Assembly: GCF_020622265.1 (NCBI RefSeq)
Contig: NZ_JACNMQ010000001.1
Span: 558,001 to 622,000 of the forward strand
Length of the DNA stretch: 64,000 nucleotides
DNA from: Halomonas sp. M20
GTDB taxonomy: Bacteria > Pseudomonadota > Gammaproteobacteria > Pseudomonadales > Halomonadaceae
Direction: 5' to 3'
This document shows positions 17,920 to 27,398 of the stretch, piece by piece. The first letter of the stretch is position 1. The number at the start of each line of letters is the position of its first letter. The position numbers and the translations under genes were made by a program. The notes under the pieces were generated by a model. That model ran no database searches and was not told where the DNA came from. It saw only the letters and a program-made list of their open reading frames with translations.

Positions 17920-19470
17920 ATGCCCGCTTCAGGTGCTCCTCCTTCGCACACCCATAGATTTCGATACACGTTGCTGCCTCTGGTAGCGGCAGTCATGTTG
18001 TCTTCCCAAGTACAGGCGGCGGATATTTTGACTATCACCCGCGACGCGCTGGAAAATAGCGCCGATCTGGCCTCGTCGGTCTCGACCTACCGAAGCGTCG
18101 AGGAAGAGCGCAACGTGGAGCGCGGCGATCTCCTGCCGCAGATCGGTGCCAATGCCAATCTCGCACACAATCGAACCTACGAGGAAAGCTCCTTCGCGGG
18201 TGATGTGGCAACCCAGAGCTCAACCGCCGGGAATCAGGGCGGCACCCAGGGAGGAGGGGTCGGTGAAGGGGCAGGGGCTGCGCTTGGCGGTGGCTCAACG
18301 TTTGATAGTGTCAGTGCCGATGATTACAACTCTGCCAGTATCGGTCTGGAAGCCACCCAGACAATTTTCGATGCCAGGAACTGGTTCGAACTGAAGCGCG
18401 CCGAAGAACAGATCGATCAACAAGGCTTTTTACTTCTCAGCGATCGCCAGGAGTTGATCTTTCAGGTATCCCAGGCCTATTTCGAGATTTTGCGGGCCAA
18501 GGATGTACTGGAGTCCCGTATCGCTCAGGAAAAAGCCATTGGACGCCAGCTCGAACAAGCACGGGAACAGTTCGAGGTGGGGTTGATCGCTATTACCGAT
18601 GTACAAGAGGCTCGGGCAGCGGCAGATCTGGCGCGGGCCGAGCGTATCGCGGCTCGTAGCGATCTGCAGATCAGTTTCGAGCAGCTTGAGCGTCTTACCG
18701 GCAAGCGCTACGACAGTATCGAAGGGCTTTCGGAAGACCTGCCGATCAAGACACCGTTGCCGGACACTCGCGCCGCCTGGACGGCGCTGGCCATGGAAAA
18801 CAATCCGACCCTTCTCGCGACCCAGGCGGCAATCGATGTTGCCAATCGCAACGTGGACATAGCGCGCTCGGGGCATTTGCCGACTGTCGATGCTTTTGCC
18901 AGCTACGATTACTCCGAGACCGATATCGACTATCTGGAGGGACACAACTCTCAGAGCCAGATCGGTCTTAGAGCCAACCTGCCCATCTTCACCGGCGGCA
19001 GAACCAGCGCCCAGGTCAATCAGGCTAGCTATCGCTTGGAAGCCTCGCAGTACGATTTCGAGTCTCAGCGGCGCGAAACCGTGCAGCAGGTGCGCTCACT
19101 GCTGACGGAAGTCAACAATGATGTGTCTACCGTCGAGGCTCGACGCCAGGCGATCATCTCCAACCGCAGCGCTCTCGAAGCGACGCGCTCCGGGTATGAA
19201 GTGGGTACGCGTAACATCGTCGACGTACTCGACGCTGAACAGAGCCTTTACAATGCGCTGGCCAACTATGCGGAATCCCGCTACGACTATGTGACGGATC
19301 TAGTGCAGCTGCGTCGTGCCGCCGGGGTACTGGATACCCGCGACATTCGCGCGCTCAATGATTGGCTGCGAGAGGATCTGTCAGTCAGCCTAAGCTATTC
19401 CGAAGACGACATTGATGACGATGCACTCATGAACATCGGCGAGCGACCCACGCCGCCTTCATCGCGCTAA
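17920..19470 (+). CDS. TolC-family outer-membrane efflux/secretion protein
   Basis: About 516 residues with a signal peptide (cut near SQVQAADIL). It has two TolC repeat halves rich in coiled-coil helices and the family motif FEVGLIAITDVQEARAA, echoed by YEVGTRNIVDVLDAEQSLYNA in the second half. It forms the trimeric outer-membrane duct for type I secretion or efflux. The AAAGGA ribosome site suits the ATG at 17920 better than that at 17914. Its stop codon is part of the target duplication of the adjacent MITE. It is not linked to an inner-membrane pump here; a second TolC-like gene serves the type I system at 38.6 kb. Confidence 0.88.
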   Translation: MPASGAPPSHTHRFRYTLLPLVAAVMLSSQVQAADILTITRDALENSADLASSVSTYRSVEEERNVERGDLLPQIGANANLAHNRTYEESSFAGDVATQSSTAGNQGGTQGGGVGEGAGAALGGGSTFDSVSADDYNSASIGLEATQTIFDARNWFELKRAEEQIDQQGFLLLSDRQELIFQVSQAYFEILRAKDVLESRIAQEKAIGRQLEQAREQFEVGLIAITDVQEARAAADLARAERIAARSDLQISFEQLERLTGKRYDSIEGLSEDLPIKTPLPDTRAAWTALAMENNPTLLATQAAIDVANRNVDIARSGHLPTVDAFASYDYSETDIDYLEGHNSQSQIGLRANLPIFTGGRTSAQVNQASYRLEASQYDFESQRRETVQQVRSLLTEVNNDVSTVEARRQAIISNRSALEATRSGYEVGTRNIVDVLDAEQSLYNALANYAESRYDYVTDLVQLRRAAGVLDTRDIRALNDWLREDLSVSLSYSEDDIDDDALMNIGERPTPPSSR

Positions 19471-19621
19471 GGAAGCGCTAAATAAATCAACGAGCGGTTC
19501 AAGCACAAGGCGCCCGGAGCGCAAAAACCGGAGCATATGGGGTATATGTGACGATTTTGAGCACCGCGCAACGCAGTACTTAGGACGCGCAGACATTTAT
19601 ACAGTGTTTCCCTAACGCTAA
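19471..19621. mobile_element. 151-bp MITE with IS5-type ends
   Basis: The element starts GGAAGCGCTAAATAAAT and ends ATTTATACAGTGTTTCC, giving imperfect terminal inverted repeats with 13 of the first 17 positions matching. It is flanked on both sides by CTAA (19467-19470 and 19622-19625), the YTAR-type 4-bp target duplication used by IS5-family elements, whose ends also begin GGAA. No coding potential. It lies between the tolC-like stop and alr. Confidence 0.7.
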
Positions 19622-19639
19622 TTTTCGGAGTCTGAAGCC

Positions 19640-20788
19640 GTGAGCCGCCCCTTGATTGCCGAAATAGATCTAGACGCACTGCGTCATAATTATCGTCTGG
19701 CCCAGGCGCTTGCGCCCCATAGTCAGTCCCTGGCGGTAATAAAGGCGGATGCCTACGGACATGGCGCCGTGGCCTGTGCTCATGCCCTCGACGATCTGAC
19801 GCCGGCGTTTGCAGTCGCCTGTATCGAAGAAGCCCAGGCTCTACGCCAGGGCGGTATCGACAAACCCATCGTGCTATTGGAAGGCTTTTTCCAGCGCGAG
19901 GAGTTGCCGCTGATCGAGTCGCTGGGGCTATGGACGGCAGTCCACAGCGAATGGCAGGTCGAGGCTTTGCTAGCCTATCGCCCCGGCCGGCCGATACCGG
20001 TCTGGGTCAAGATGGATTCCGGCATGCACCGCCTTGGCTTTTCCGAACAGCATATCGAAGGTGTCTGGCAGCGTCTGCTCGATGCGTCGGACCGGGTTTG
20101 TGATCTGCATCTGATGAGCCATTTCGCCACGGCGGATGCGCTGGAACCGCGTTATTTTCAGCGCCAATTGCAGCTGTTGAACGACTGGGCATCAGCGCTG
20201 AACGCCCCCACCTGTCTGGCCAATTCGCCGGCCACCTTGGCCTGGCCCGAGGCTTACGGTGCCTGGAATCGTCCGGGGGTCATGCTTTATGGCAGCGACC
20301 CCCTGGAAGGCGCCAATGATGCCAGTCGCGGCCTCAAGCCGGTGATGACGCTGCGATCCGAGATCATTGCGGTGCAGGAACTGGGCGCTGGAGAACCGGT
20401 AGGATATGGCGGGCGCTGGATAACCCCGGCGCCTTCCAGAATCGGGGTGGTCGCGGCGGGCTATGGCGATGGCTACGACCGCCATGCCCGGGACGGCACG
20501 CCGGTACTGGTCGAGGGCCAGCGCAGCGTGCTGGCGGGCAAAGTCTCCATGGACATGTTGACCGTCGATATCACCGACCTCCCGCAGGCGGGAATCGGCA
20601 CCCGTGTCACCCTGTGGGGCCGCGACGCGAGCGGGGCAGTGCTGTCTGTCGACGAGGTCGCCCGTCATTGCGATACCATCAGCTATACCTTGTTGACTGG
20701 CGTACTGCCGCGCGTACCGCGCCGTTACCATGGGGCTGGGCTGATGCCTGACGCGGGCGCCTCAGCCCGCTACAATGTTCGGCTTTAA
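19640..20788 (+). CDS. alr: Alanine racemase
   Basis: A 382-residue PLP enzyme making D-alanine for peptidoglycan. The PLP lysine is Lys35 in AVIKADAYGHGA. The second-domain segment GVVAAGYGDGYDRHARDGTPV and the SMDMLTVDITD block are diagnostic. GTG start preceded by GGAG. The promoter region is now occupied by the MITE, whose right end carries a TATACA hexamer that could serve as a -10 element. lpxL-like follows 29 bp later. Confidence 0.95.
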   Translation: MSRPLIAEIDLDALRHNYRLAQALAPHSQSLAVIKADAYGHGAVACAHALDDLTPAFAVACIEEAQALRQGGIDKPIVLLEGFFQREELPLIESLGLWTAVHSEWQVEALLAYRPGRPIPVWVKMDSGMHRLGFSEQHIEGVWQRLLDASDRVCDLHLMSHFATADALEPRYFQRQLQLLNDWASALNAPTCLANSPATLAWPEAYGAWNRPGVMLYGSDPLEGANDASRGLKPVMTLRSEIIAVQELGAGEPVGYGGRWITPAPSRIGVVAAGYGDGYDRHARDGTPVLVEGQRSVLAGKVSMDMLTVDITDLPQAGIGTRVTLWGRDASGAVLSVDEVARHCDTISYTLLTGVLPRVPRRYHGAGLMPDAGASARYNVRL

Positions 20789-20817
20789 GACGGGCTTCAG
20801 GATAAGCGACGCGGCGC

Positions 20818-21732
20818 ATGGCAGAAACTCCTTTCAACATTTCCTTCATGGCACCCAGGTACTGGCCTACCTGGCTTTCCATCGGTTTGATGCGATTGGG
20901 CGCCTGGTTGCCTTGGCCCCTCAAGCTTTGGGTAGGCAAGATGATCGGCCTCATGGCCTGGCGCTTTGCCAAGCGTCGGCGTCATATCACGGAGACCAAT
21001 CTTCGCCTGGCATTTCCCGAACTCGACGAGAGGAGTCATGCGAGCCTCGTGCGGGAAACCTTCGTTGCCAACGGTATCGGTATTCTCGAGACTGCCACCG
21101 GCTGGTGCCGCGATCCGGAACATCTACGCCATCGCGTGACTTTCCAAGGTGAGCGGAACATGCAGCAGGCGCTGGCGCAAGGCAAGGGCGCTTTGATCAT
21201 CGGCATTCACTTCTCCACTCTGGATCTGGGGGGCGCCTTGCATTCGCTGTTCTTTCCTGCGGATGTGGTATACCGACCCCATGACAACCCGTTATTCGAG
21301 CGCTTCATGACCCGGGCGCGCCGTCATATTTTTGGCGCGGCCATTGATCGCCGCGACCTGCGAGGGGTGGTGCGCCGTCTCAAGAGTGGGCACGCGGTGT
21401 GGTACTCGCCGGATCAGGACTTTGGCCGCGAAGCCAGCGTGTTTGTACCGTTCTTCGGTGTCGAAGCGGCTACCATTAAACTAACTGGCAAGATCGCTCG
21501 CATGACCGGGGCGCCGGTCATGCCGCTGATCTTTCATCGTAACCCGGACAATCGCACCTATACCCTGGAATACCTGCCGGCTCTGGAAAACTTCCCCAGC
21601 GGTAATGAGATTGAGGACGCTACCCGCATCAACACGGTCATCGAGTCGGCGATTCGGCGTCACCCAGAGCAATATCTGTGGTTGCATCGGCGCTTCAAGA
21701 CCCGCCCGCCCGGCGAGCCGAGCCTATATTGA
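20818..21732 (+). CDS. LpxL-type Kdo2-lipid A acyltransferase
   Basis: A 304-residue inner-membrane acyltransferase of the LpxL/LpxM/HtrB family. It has an N-terminal hydrophobic anchor (about 18-48) and a HxxxxD active site at His131/Asp136 (HFSTLD). The downstream block WYSPDQDFG and the C-terminal YLWLHRRFKTRP are typical of late lipid A acylation. Whether it adds laurate or another chain cannot be seen. It ends at a hairpin shared with the convergent DUF2254 gene. Confidence 0.88.
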   Translation: MAETPFNISFMAPRYWPTWLSIGLMRLGAWLPWPLKLWVGKMIGLMAWRFAKRRRHITETNLRLAFPELDERSHASLVRETFVANGIGILETATGWCRDPEHLRHRVTFQGERNMQQALAQGKGALIIGIHFSTLDLGGALHSLFFPADVVYRPHDNPLFERFMTRARRHIFGAAIDRRDLRGVVRRLKSGHAVWYSPDQDFGREASVFVPFFGVEAATIKLTGKIARMTGAPVMPLIFHRNPDNRTYTLEYLPALENFPSGNEIEDATRINTVIESAIRRHPEQYLWLHRRFKTRPPGEPSLY

Positions 21733-21751
21733 AGGTGAAGGTGAGAAATGA

Positions 21752-21780
21752 AATGAGCCCCGTCCTGAACGGGGCTCATT
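21752..21780. terminator. Hairpin between convergent lpxL-like and DUF2254 genes
   Basis: AATGAGCCCCGT pairs perfectly with ACGGGGCTCATT across a 5-nt loop. T-tracts are weak on both sides, so termination efficiency is uncertain, but the position between convergent genes fits a bidirectional terminator. Confidence 0.6.
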
Positions 21781-21876
21781 GGTTACTGCATCCTGCGACT
21801 ATTCCTTCATGACATCGATCATCTGCTTCCTCTCCTCGATACGGTCTTCGGCCAATGTCGACGGCAACAAAGGTTT

Positions 21877-23214
21877 TCAAGAGAGAGCCGACTCAGGCAG
21901 TAGTGTCGGCAATTCCAGGCGGTGCTCGCCGTTGTTAATGCGCTCATTGATGAACTGCCGATCCAGGCCGTCCTGGGCAAGCCTTTCCAAGGCTGTCATG
22001 ACACGCTGCGCATGAGCCTGGAGCGCATCGAGTTCTACCGTTCTGGCGTACAAGGACAAGGTTTTCAGCGCCTGTAGTAGCGCCAAGTTGATGCTCAGGT
22101 CCTCCTTGCCATAGGTGAAGATGGGCGAGAATACCCGGTAAAGCAGACTATCGAAGCGCTCTTCGTGCCAGGTCACCCGGGTATGGCCTTTTTCATCGGT
22201 GAGCATGTTGCAAGGGGTGAGATTGAGCCGGCGAGTCAATAGCCCAGTCAACTGGTGAATGCACAGCCGCGCGGTACCGGGATCGTTTATGCCTGGCGAT
22301 AGCGCCTTGATAGCGATTTCCATCAGTTGAGTCAGGCCGTCCCGATAAATATCCTTGGGCGATTCCCCCTGAACATAGACCAGCTCGCCCAATAGCGATG
22401 CGCGCCATTTCTCACTAGGCGGCTCAGTGCTTTCGACCTTGAACAGAGGGAAATCTTTGACAGTGTAGTCGCCGAAGGAAAAATTGAGGTGCACGACGCC
22501 ATCGATACGCTCGGCAAGCGTTGCCACCGCCTCGATATCCATCTGCTGGATATAGCCGCTGTAGTTGGAAAGAACGATATGGCTACTCTCGTCGATGATC
22601 GGGGGCGTGCTCATGTAGCGCCAGCGTTCGGAGTCTTCTCGAGATTCGAGTTGTGCAAGCGCACCGCGGGTTTCATCGTAAAGACCCGCGGTAATCGCAT
22701 TGATCTGTACCGACTGAGAGACACGATGAATGAAAAAGACGAACAGACCCAGGCAGTGCATCACCATGATCACACCGAGATAAATACCCAGGGAGCGCCA
22801 AAGGCTTGGAACTTCTCCTTTCAGCGGCACGGTCAGCAGGATGAGAATGAACAGGATGGTGCCAAGATAATGGCCCAGAACCCGCTGGTAAGGGCGCTCG
22901 GAGACCAGACCAAACACCAGCTTGTGGGAGAAGTTGTTGCCGGCCTGGGACAGTACCGTCATGACCATGGAAAAGCTGAATACCATCAGCGAGATCATGC
23001 CGGCGATCAGGGTCGATAGCAGAGCGCTTGCAGTCCCCTGTTCCTTGAACTTGAGCCAGTCGAGAAAATCCGGTAGCGCGGCTGGGTCGACGTAGGGAAC
23101 GACGACACCCAGCGCAAGCGCAAAATAGATCAGCCCCAGCAGGCTGGGTAGGAATGCGATGCTGTAGCGAAAGCTCTTCAGAATCTGCAACGGATTAGCG
23201 CTCTTGGAAGGCAT
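21877..23214 (-). CDS. DUF2254 family membrane protein
   Basis: A 445-residue protein with about four membrane helices in the first 175 residues and a large soluble C-terminal part. The segments TLIAGMISLMVFSFSMVMTVL, SGYIQQMDIEAV and ALSPGINDPGTA are typical of DUF2254. Molecular function unknown. Monocistronic on the minus strand, between ettA and the convergent acyltransferase. About 95 bp between its stop and the hairpin carries no gene that I can support. Confidence 0.85.
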   Translation of the reverse strand: MPSKSANPLQILKSFRYSIAFLPSLLGLIYFALALGVVVPYVDPAALPDFLDWLKFKEQGTASALLSTLIAGMISLMVFSFSMVMTVLSQAGNNFSHKLVFGLVSERPYQRVLGHYLGTILFILILLTVPLKGEVPSLWRSLGIYLGVIMVMHCLGLFVFFIHRVSQSVQINAITAGLYDETRGALAQLESREDSERWRYMSTPPIIDESSHIVLSNYSGYIQQMDIEAVATLAERIDGVVHLNFSFGDYTVKDFPLFKVESTEPPSEKWRASLLGELVYVQGESPKDIYRDGLTQLMEIAIKALSPGINDPGTARLCIHQLTGLLTRRLNLTPCNMLTDEKGHTRVTWHEERFDSLLYRVFSPIFTYGKEDLSINLALLQALKTLSLYARTVELDALQAHAQRVMTALERLAQDGLDRQFINERINNGEHRLELPTLLPESALS

Positions 23215-23267
23215 TGGTTATTCCTTGTACCCGCAATATTGTTGTGATCTCGCCCGCTTCACCGATG

Positions 23268-23302
23268 AAAAAAAGGCTTCTTCCCGATATCGAGAAGAAG
23301 CC
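23268..23302 (-). terminator. ettA terminator
   Basis: On the minus strand GGCTTCTT pairs with AAGAAGCC, with a partially self-complementary loop, and is followed by seven T residues. It lies 72 bp downstream of the ettA stop. Confidence 0.85.
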
Positions 23303-23373
23303 CTATCTGGGTAGATAGTCTGGATGAACGGAATATATAGTTTAGTTAAACAGTTCAGCCAACGTTACTGGCA

Positions 23374-25035
23374 TCAGGCATCGATACGCTTGTACTTCAT
23401 ACGCTTTGGCGTGTCGTTGCCCACGCGCTTCTTATGGTCCGCTTCGTAATCACTGTAGTTGCCCTCGAAGAACACCACCTGGGAGTCCCCTTCATAGGCA
23501 AGAATGTGAGTGGCGATACGATCCAGGAACCAGCGATCGTGGGAAATCACCAGAGTGCAGCCTGGAAAGGCTAGCAGCGCTTCTTCCAGGGCGCGCAGGG
23601 TTTCGATATCCAGATCGTTGGAGGGTTCGTCAAGCAGCAAGACGTTGGCGCCTTGCTTCAAGGTCTGGGCCAGCTGCAAGCGGCCGCGCTCGCCCCCGGA
23701 CAGTTCAGACAGGCGTTTCTGCTGATCGTTGCCCTTGAAGTTGAAGCGCCCCACATAGGCTCGCGAAGATACCTCATAGCCGTTGATGTTGAGTATGTCC
23801 TGGCCTTCGGAAACCGCCTCCCATACGGTCTGCTTGTTATCGAGAGCATCGCGCAGTTGCTCGACGTAGGCGATCTGGACGGTATCGCCGATGACGATTT
23901 CGCCTTCATCCGGCTGCTCGACGCCGTTGATCATGCGGAACAGCGAGGACTTGCCCGCACCATTGCCACCGACGATTCCGACGATGGCGCCCTTGGGCAC
24001 CTGAAACGACAGGTGCTCGAACAGTAGTTTGTCGTCGTAACGCTTGGCCACGTCGTGCAGTTCGATCACCTTGTCACCCAGACGCGGCCCGGGCGGAATA
24101 TAGATCTCGTTGGTCTCGTTGCGCTTCTGATAGTCGCCGGACTGCATCTCCTCGAAGCGATTGAGGCGTGCCTTGCTCTTGGCCTGGCGTCCCTTGGCAT
24201 TACTGCGCACCCAGTCGAGCTCGTCCTTGATGGCCTTCTGCCGGAAGGCTTCCTGCTTGGCTTCCTGTGCCAGGCGTTTCTCCTTGGCCTCGAGCCAGTT
24301 CGAGTAGTTGCCTTCAAAAGGAATGCCCTGGCCGCGGTCGAGTTCGAGAATCCAGCCCGCTACGTTGTCGAGGAAATAACGATCGTGGGTAATGGCCACC
24401 ACGGTGCCTGGGTAGTCGTGCAAGAAGCGCTCGAGCCAGGCCACGGATTCCGCATCCAGGTGGTTGGTGGGCTCATCGAGCAGCAGCATGTCCGGGCTGG
24501 AAAGCAGCAGCCGGCATAGTGCCACACGGCGACGCTCGCCCCCAGAGAGTACGCCAACGTTGGCGTCCCAGGGCGGCAGGCGAAGAGCCTCGGCGGCAAC
24601 CTCGAGCTTGCGCTCCAGGTTGTGGGCATCAGCGGCCTCGATCAGATTTTCCAGACGTGCCTGTTCCGCGGCCAGGGCATCGAAATCTGCATCCGGCTCG
24701 GCGTAAGCAACATAGACGGCATCAAGTTGCTCCTGGGCCTTCTTGATCTCGCCCACGGCTTCCTCGACGGTTTCGCGTACGCTCTTGCTGTCGTCGAGCT
24801 CGGGTTCCTGAGGCAGATAGCCGATGTTGAGGCCCGGCATTGGCCGAGCCTCACCGTTATATTCGGTATCGACCCCTGCCATGATCCGCAGCAGCGTCGA
24901 CTTGCCCGAGCCGTTGAGACCGAGGACGCCGATCTTGGCGCCAGGGAAAAAGGACAACGAGATGTTCTTGAGAATCTCGCGCTTCGGGGGCACGACCTTG
25001 CCCACCCGATTCATGGTGTAGACGTATTGCGCCAT
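23374..25035 (-). CDS. ettA: Energy-dependent translational throttle protein EttA
   Basis: A 553-residue ABC-F protein. The N-terminus MAQYVYTMNRVGKVVPPKREIL is followed by two ATPase domains, each with a Walker A (GLNGSGKST near residue 40; GGNGAGKSS near 360) and an LSGGERxR signature, joined by the arm and linker helices. EttA binds the ribosomal E site and gates the first elongation cycles according to ATP/ADP. Length and the KRMKYKRI-like tail match the family. Monocistronic. Confidence 0.95.
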   Translation of the reverse strand: MAQYVYTMNRVGKVVPPKREILKNISLSFFPGAKIGVLGLNGSGKSTLLRIMAGVDTEYNGEARPMPGLNIGYLPQEPELDDSKSVRETVEEAVGEIKKAQEQLDAVYVAYAEPDADFDALAAEQARLENLIEAADAHNLERKLEVAAEALRLPPWDANVGVLSGGERRRVALCRLLLSSPDMLLLDEPTNHLDAESVAWLERFLHDYPGTVVAITHDRYFLDNVAGWILELDRGQGIPFEGNYSNWLEAKEKRLAQEAKQEAFRQKAIKDELDWVRSNAKGRQAKSKARLNRFEEMQSGDYQKRNETNEIYIPPGPRLGDKVIELHDVAKRYDDKLLFEHLSFQVPKGAIVGIVGGNGAGKSSLFRMINGVEQPDEGEIVIGDTVQIAYVEQLRDALDNKQTVWEAVSEGQDILNINGYEVSSRAYVGRFNFKGNDQQKRLSELSGGERGRLQLAQTLKQGANVLLLDEPSNDLDIETLRALEEALLAFPGCTLVISHDRWFLDRIATHILAYEGDSQVVFFEGNYSDYEADHKKRVGNDTPKRMKYKRIDA

Positions 25036-25230
25036 GGAAATCCATTGCCATCATGTTGGGATTTAGGTGGCTTTGATGATAGTGGTCGCACCAGGGAAAG
25101 GCCAGCCCGTGAAGAGATCGGTCAGGGAAGGAACTTTATGAGAAGCCCAGCATGAAACGCTCGGTCAATGAATTTCGACAGCCGAGATAATCGAGCTGGC
25201 GCAATGCTGAGCATGTCGCGGCGTCAAATG

Positions 25231-25425
25231 TTATTCTTCTTCCAAGTCCCAGTCGTCTTCTATTGCCCGCTTCAACCGACGCTCTTCCAGTAATGCCTCG
25301 ACCTGGCGGCGCAGACGCAATGTATCGTTGCGTGGACTCGGGGAACGATGATGCTGGGCATCGTTGTCAGGTTCATAAACATCTTGATCGTCGAGTTGTT
25401 CGTCACCAAGCGTATCGTCGCTCAT
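25231..25425 (-). CDS. Small acidic PA3496-like protein
   Basis: A 64-residue, highly charged protein: an acidic N-terminal half (Asp/Glu-rich) then a basic helix RLRRQVEALLEERRLKRAIEDDW and an acidic end. The helix resembles the PA3496 family of small proteins tentatively linked to envelope integrity. No signal peptide or membrane segment. The flanking 195 bp towards ettA hold nothing that I can identify. Confidence 0.55.
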   Translation of the reverse strand: MSDDTLGDEQLDDQDVYEPDNDAQHHRSPSPRNDTLRLRRQVEALLEERRLKRAIEDDWDLEEE

Positions 25426-25528
25426 GCTCGACCCTCCGCTAGCGTTCTATATTAGAGATAGCCCCTTTGTTGGCTGTATAGCGCTGGTTGGAGGTAATGA
25501 CAAGCGTTTCACGGAAAAACCCAAAGTT

Positions 25529-25945
25529 TTATGAGCTTTGACTGGCTTGCAGCACCGCGAGTTTTTCCAAAGCATGCATATGCTCGGTGACATCCTTTTG
25601 CACACCGATAAAATAGGTAAGCTGGTCTTGCTCATCGAATACCGGGGTGATCGATAACTCATTCCAGAAAAGGCTGCCATCCTTGCGATAGTTGCGCAGC
25701 ACTTCTCGACAAGGGTGCTGATCGGCGATGGCGCGACGAATATTGTCCAGGCCGGGCTGATCGTGATCGCTCTTTTGCAGGAAACGACAGTCCTGATAGA
25801 GAATCTCGTCAGCGCTATAGCCGGTGAGGCGCTCGAATCCCTGGTTGACGTAGATGAGAATGGTATCGTCGCCCTCCTGCTCGGCGACCACGATGCCATC
25901 CACGGATGCATCGACGATACGCTCCAGCAGTGCGGCGTCGATCAT
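25529..25945 (-). CDS. Short LOV-domain blue-light photoreceptor
   Basis: A 138-residue single-domain PAS/LOV protein. The flavin-adduct motif is YQDCRFLQ with Cys53; the rest of the core (FERLTGYSADEILYQ, RNYRKDGSLFWNELSITPV, TYFIGVQKDVT) is nearly identical in layout to Pseudomonas putida PpSB1/PpSB2-LOV. There is no fused effector, only short N- and C-cap helices. I chose the internal ATG at 25945 because it aligns with the PpSB-LOV start (MIDAALL versus MINAQLL) and has an AAGAG ribosome site; the ATG at 25960 lacks one. Predicted to bind FMN and signal by dimer rearrangement. Confidence 0.88.
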   Translation of the reverse strand: MIDAALLERIVDASVDGIVVAEQEGDDTILIYVNQGFERLTGYSADEILYQDCRFLQKSDHDQPGLDNIRRAIADQHPCREVLRNYRKDGSLFWNELSITPVFDEQDQLTYFIGVQKDVTEHMHALEKLAVLQASQSS

Positions 25946-26056
25946 TGCAGCTCTTTTCATGCGCTGGCGGTCCTGTGGCAGATCATAGGGTGCGGTGAGC
26001 CTTCGAAGAGGCCCTCCCTAACTATCATGGCCAGCCTTAATAATGTTTTCAACGCT

Positions 26057-26074
26057 TTGTCGACACTATTCGAC
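26057..26074. promoter_or_regulatory. Candidate operator upstream of the LOV gene
   Basis: TTGTCGACACTATTCGAC contains the TGTCGACA palindrome and matches, at 15 of 18 positions, the site in front of the neighbouring MFS gene (27399-27416). It lies about 112 bp upstream of the LOV start and overlaps the MFS stop codon. The regulator is unknown. Confidence 0.4.
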
Positions 26075-27379
26075 CCTTGGTAGACGTTGTGCGGTAAATG
26101 CAGCGGCAAAAGCGCACAGGGAAAGTACCAACAATAAACCGGTGCTTCCCAGCCATTGAGCCAACACACCAATTATAGCGCCCACGACAAGCATCAGAAG
26201 TCCGGTCAATGTATTCGATAAAGCGACGTAGAGTGCACGGTCATCGCGACCCGCCATGTCCACCACGTAGGTCTTGCGCCCTAGTCTGACCCCCGCATGG
26301 GCGATGACCAGTACGCCATAGACGAGGGCGAAGGGCCAGACCGATCCAGTCCAGTCTCCGGGTATCCAGGCGATTCCGGCTGCTGCCAGACAGCACACCC
26401 CCGCCATGGCACCGGCATCACGCATTACCTTGTGGCTCGAGATATCTGCGCGCTTGCCCCAGAACGGGCTTGACAGCATGCTGGCAAGCCCCGAGATGAC
26501 GACAAGTACACCGAGGCCGCCCAGATCCTCGTCACTTTGTTGCTGGCCGAGTAGCGCAATATAGGGCAGGGCAAGGGCACTCGAGAGCAGTAGCGCCCGG
26601 GTCAGGTTGAAATGCAGAAAGGTCCGGTCCTGACGCAGTAGCTTTAGGCCTTGGCGAATGCTGGCCCAAGCATTTTCGCCACCTTCCGTGGCGCCTCGGT
26701 CTTCGCGAATGGCGGCGGCGCAAACGGCATTGATCGCCCAGCCTAAAGCGGCGATAGCCAGCAGTATCGCCAGCACGGCCTCACCGTCACTATCGTCGAA
26801 TAGCATCAGTACGCCGCCCGCAAGCAGCGTCATGGCGCCGGCGACACTGCCGCTCCAGCCCATCAGATTGCCGCGACGCTGTTTGGCGATGGTCTTGCCC
26901 AGCACATCCTTGGTGGCAATGGAAGAAAGCCCCCGAGCCAGGGAAAGCACGATCAGCACGATCAGCACCAGGGCGCCCCCCAAGCCGCCACTGCTCGTTA
27001 GTGCCAGTACTGCCAACACCGCTGCACAAAGTGCTTGAAGTGCGCCGCCGGCGACCCACACCCACTTGCGCTGGGGCATGTGGCGAATGAATCCGGCGAT
27101 GAAGATCTGGGGCAGAAGAGAACCGGCTTCGCGAATGGGCACCAGCAGTCCCACCATCCACAGCGGGGCGCCGATCGCTCCCAGTAACCAGGGCAATACT
27201 AGCCGCGCACTGGAGAACTCATCCGCCAGCTTGTTACCCAGAGAGGCGAAAAGATGGCGAAAGAAGTTGCCCGGTTGTTCGTTGCAGGCCTCGTCCGAGA
27301 TGTCCTTGCACAGGCGGCTATCTTCATCGCCGGTCAGCCACTCGTAAAAACGGGACTGAGTAATGGGGGTGCTGGCCAT
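26066..27379 (-). CDS. MFS-type transporter
   Basis: A 437-residue membrane protein with about 12 hydrophobic helices after a 40-residue soluble N-terminus. MFS-like loops include FWGKRADISSHKVMRD and RLGRKTYVVDMAGRDDRALYVALSNT. Substrate unknown. The start at 27379 (MASTPITQ) is set by a GGAGGATATGC ribosome site; the longer frame to 27418 has none. It precedes the LOV gene on the same strand (120 bp gap) and shares an upstream motif with it. Confidence 0.72.
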   Translation of the reverse strand: MASTPITQSRFYEWLTGDEDSRLCKDISDEACNEQPGNFFRHLFASLGNKLADEFSSARLVLPWLLGAIGAPLWMVGLLVPIREAGSLLPQIFIAGFIRHMPQRKWVWVAGGALQALCAAVLAVLALTSSGGLGGALVLIVLIVLSLARGLSSIATKDVLGKTIAKQRRGNLMGWSGSVAGAMTLLAGGVLMLFDDSDGEAVLAILLAIAALGWAINAVCAAAIREDRGATEGGENAWASIRQGLKLLRQDRTFLHFNLTRALLLSSALALPYIALLGQQQSDEDLGGLGVLVVISGLASMLSSPFWGKRADISSHKVMRDAGAMAGVCCLAAAGIAWIPGDWTGSVWPFALVYGVLVIAHAGVRLGRKTYVVDMAGRDDRALYVALSNTLTGLLMLVVGAIIGVLAQWLGSTGLLLVLSLCAFAAAFTAQRLPRVE

Positions 27380-27398
27380 GCATATCCTCCATGATGAA

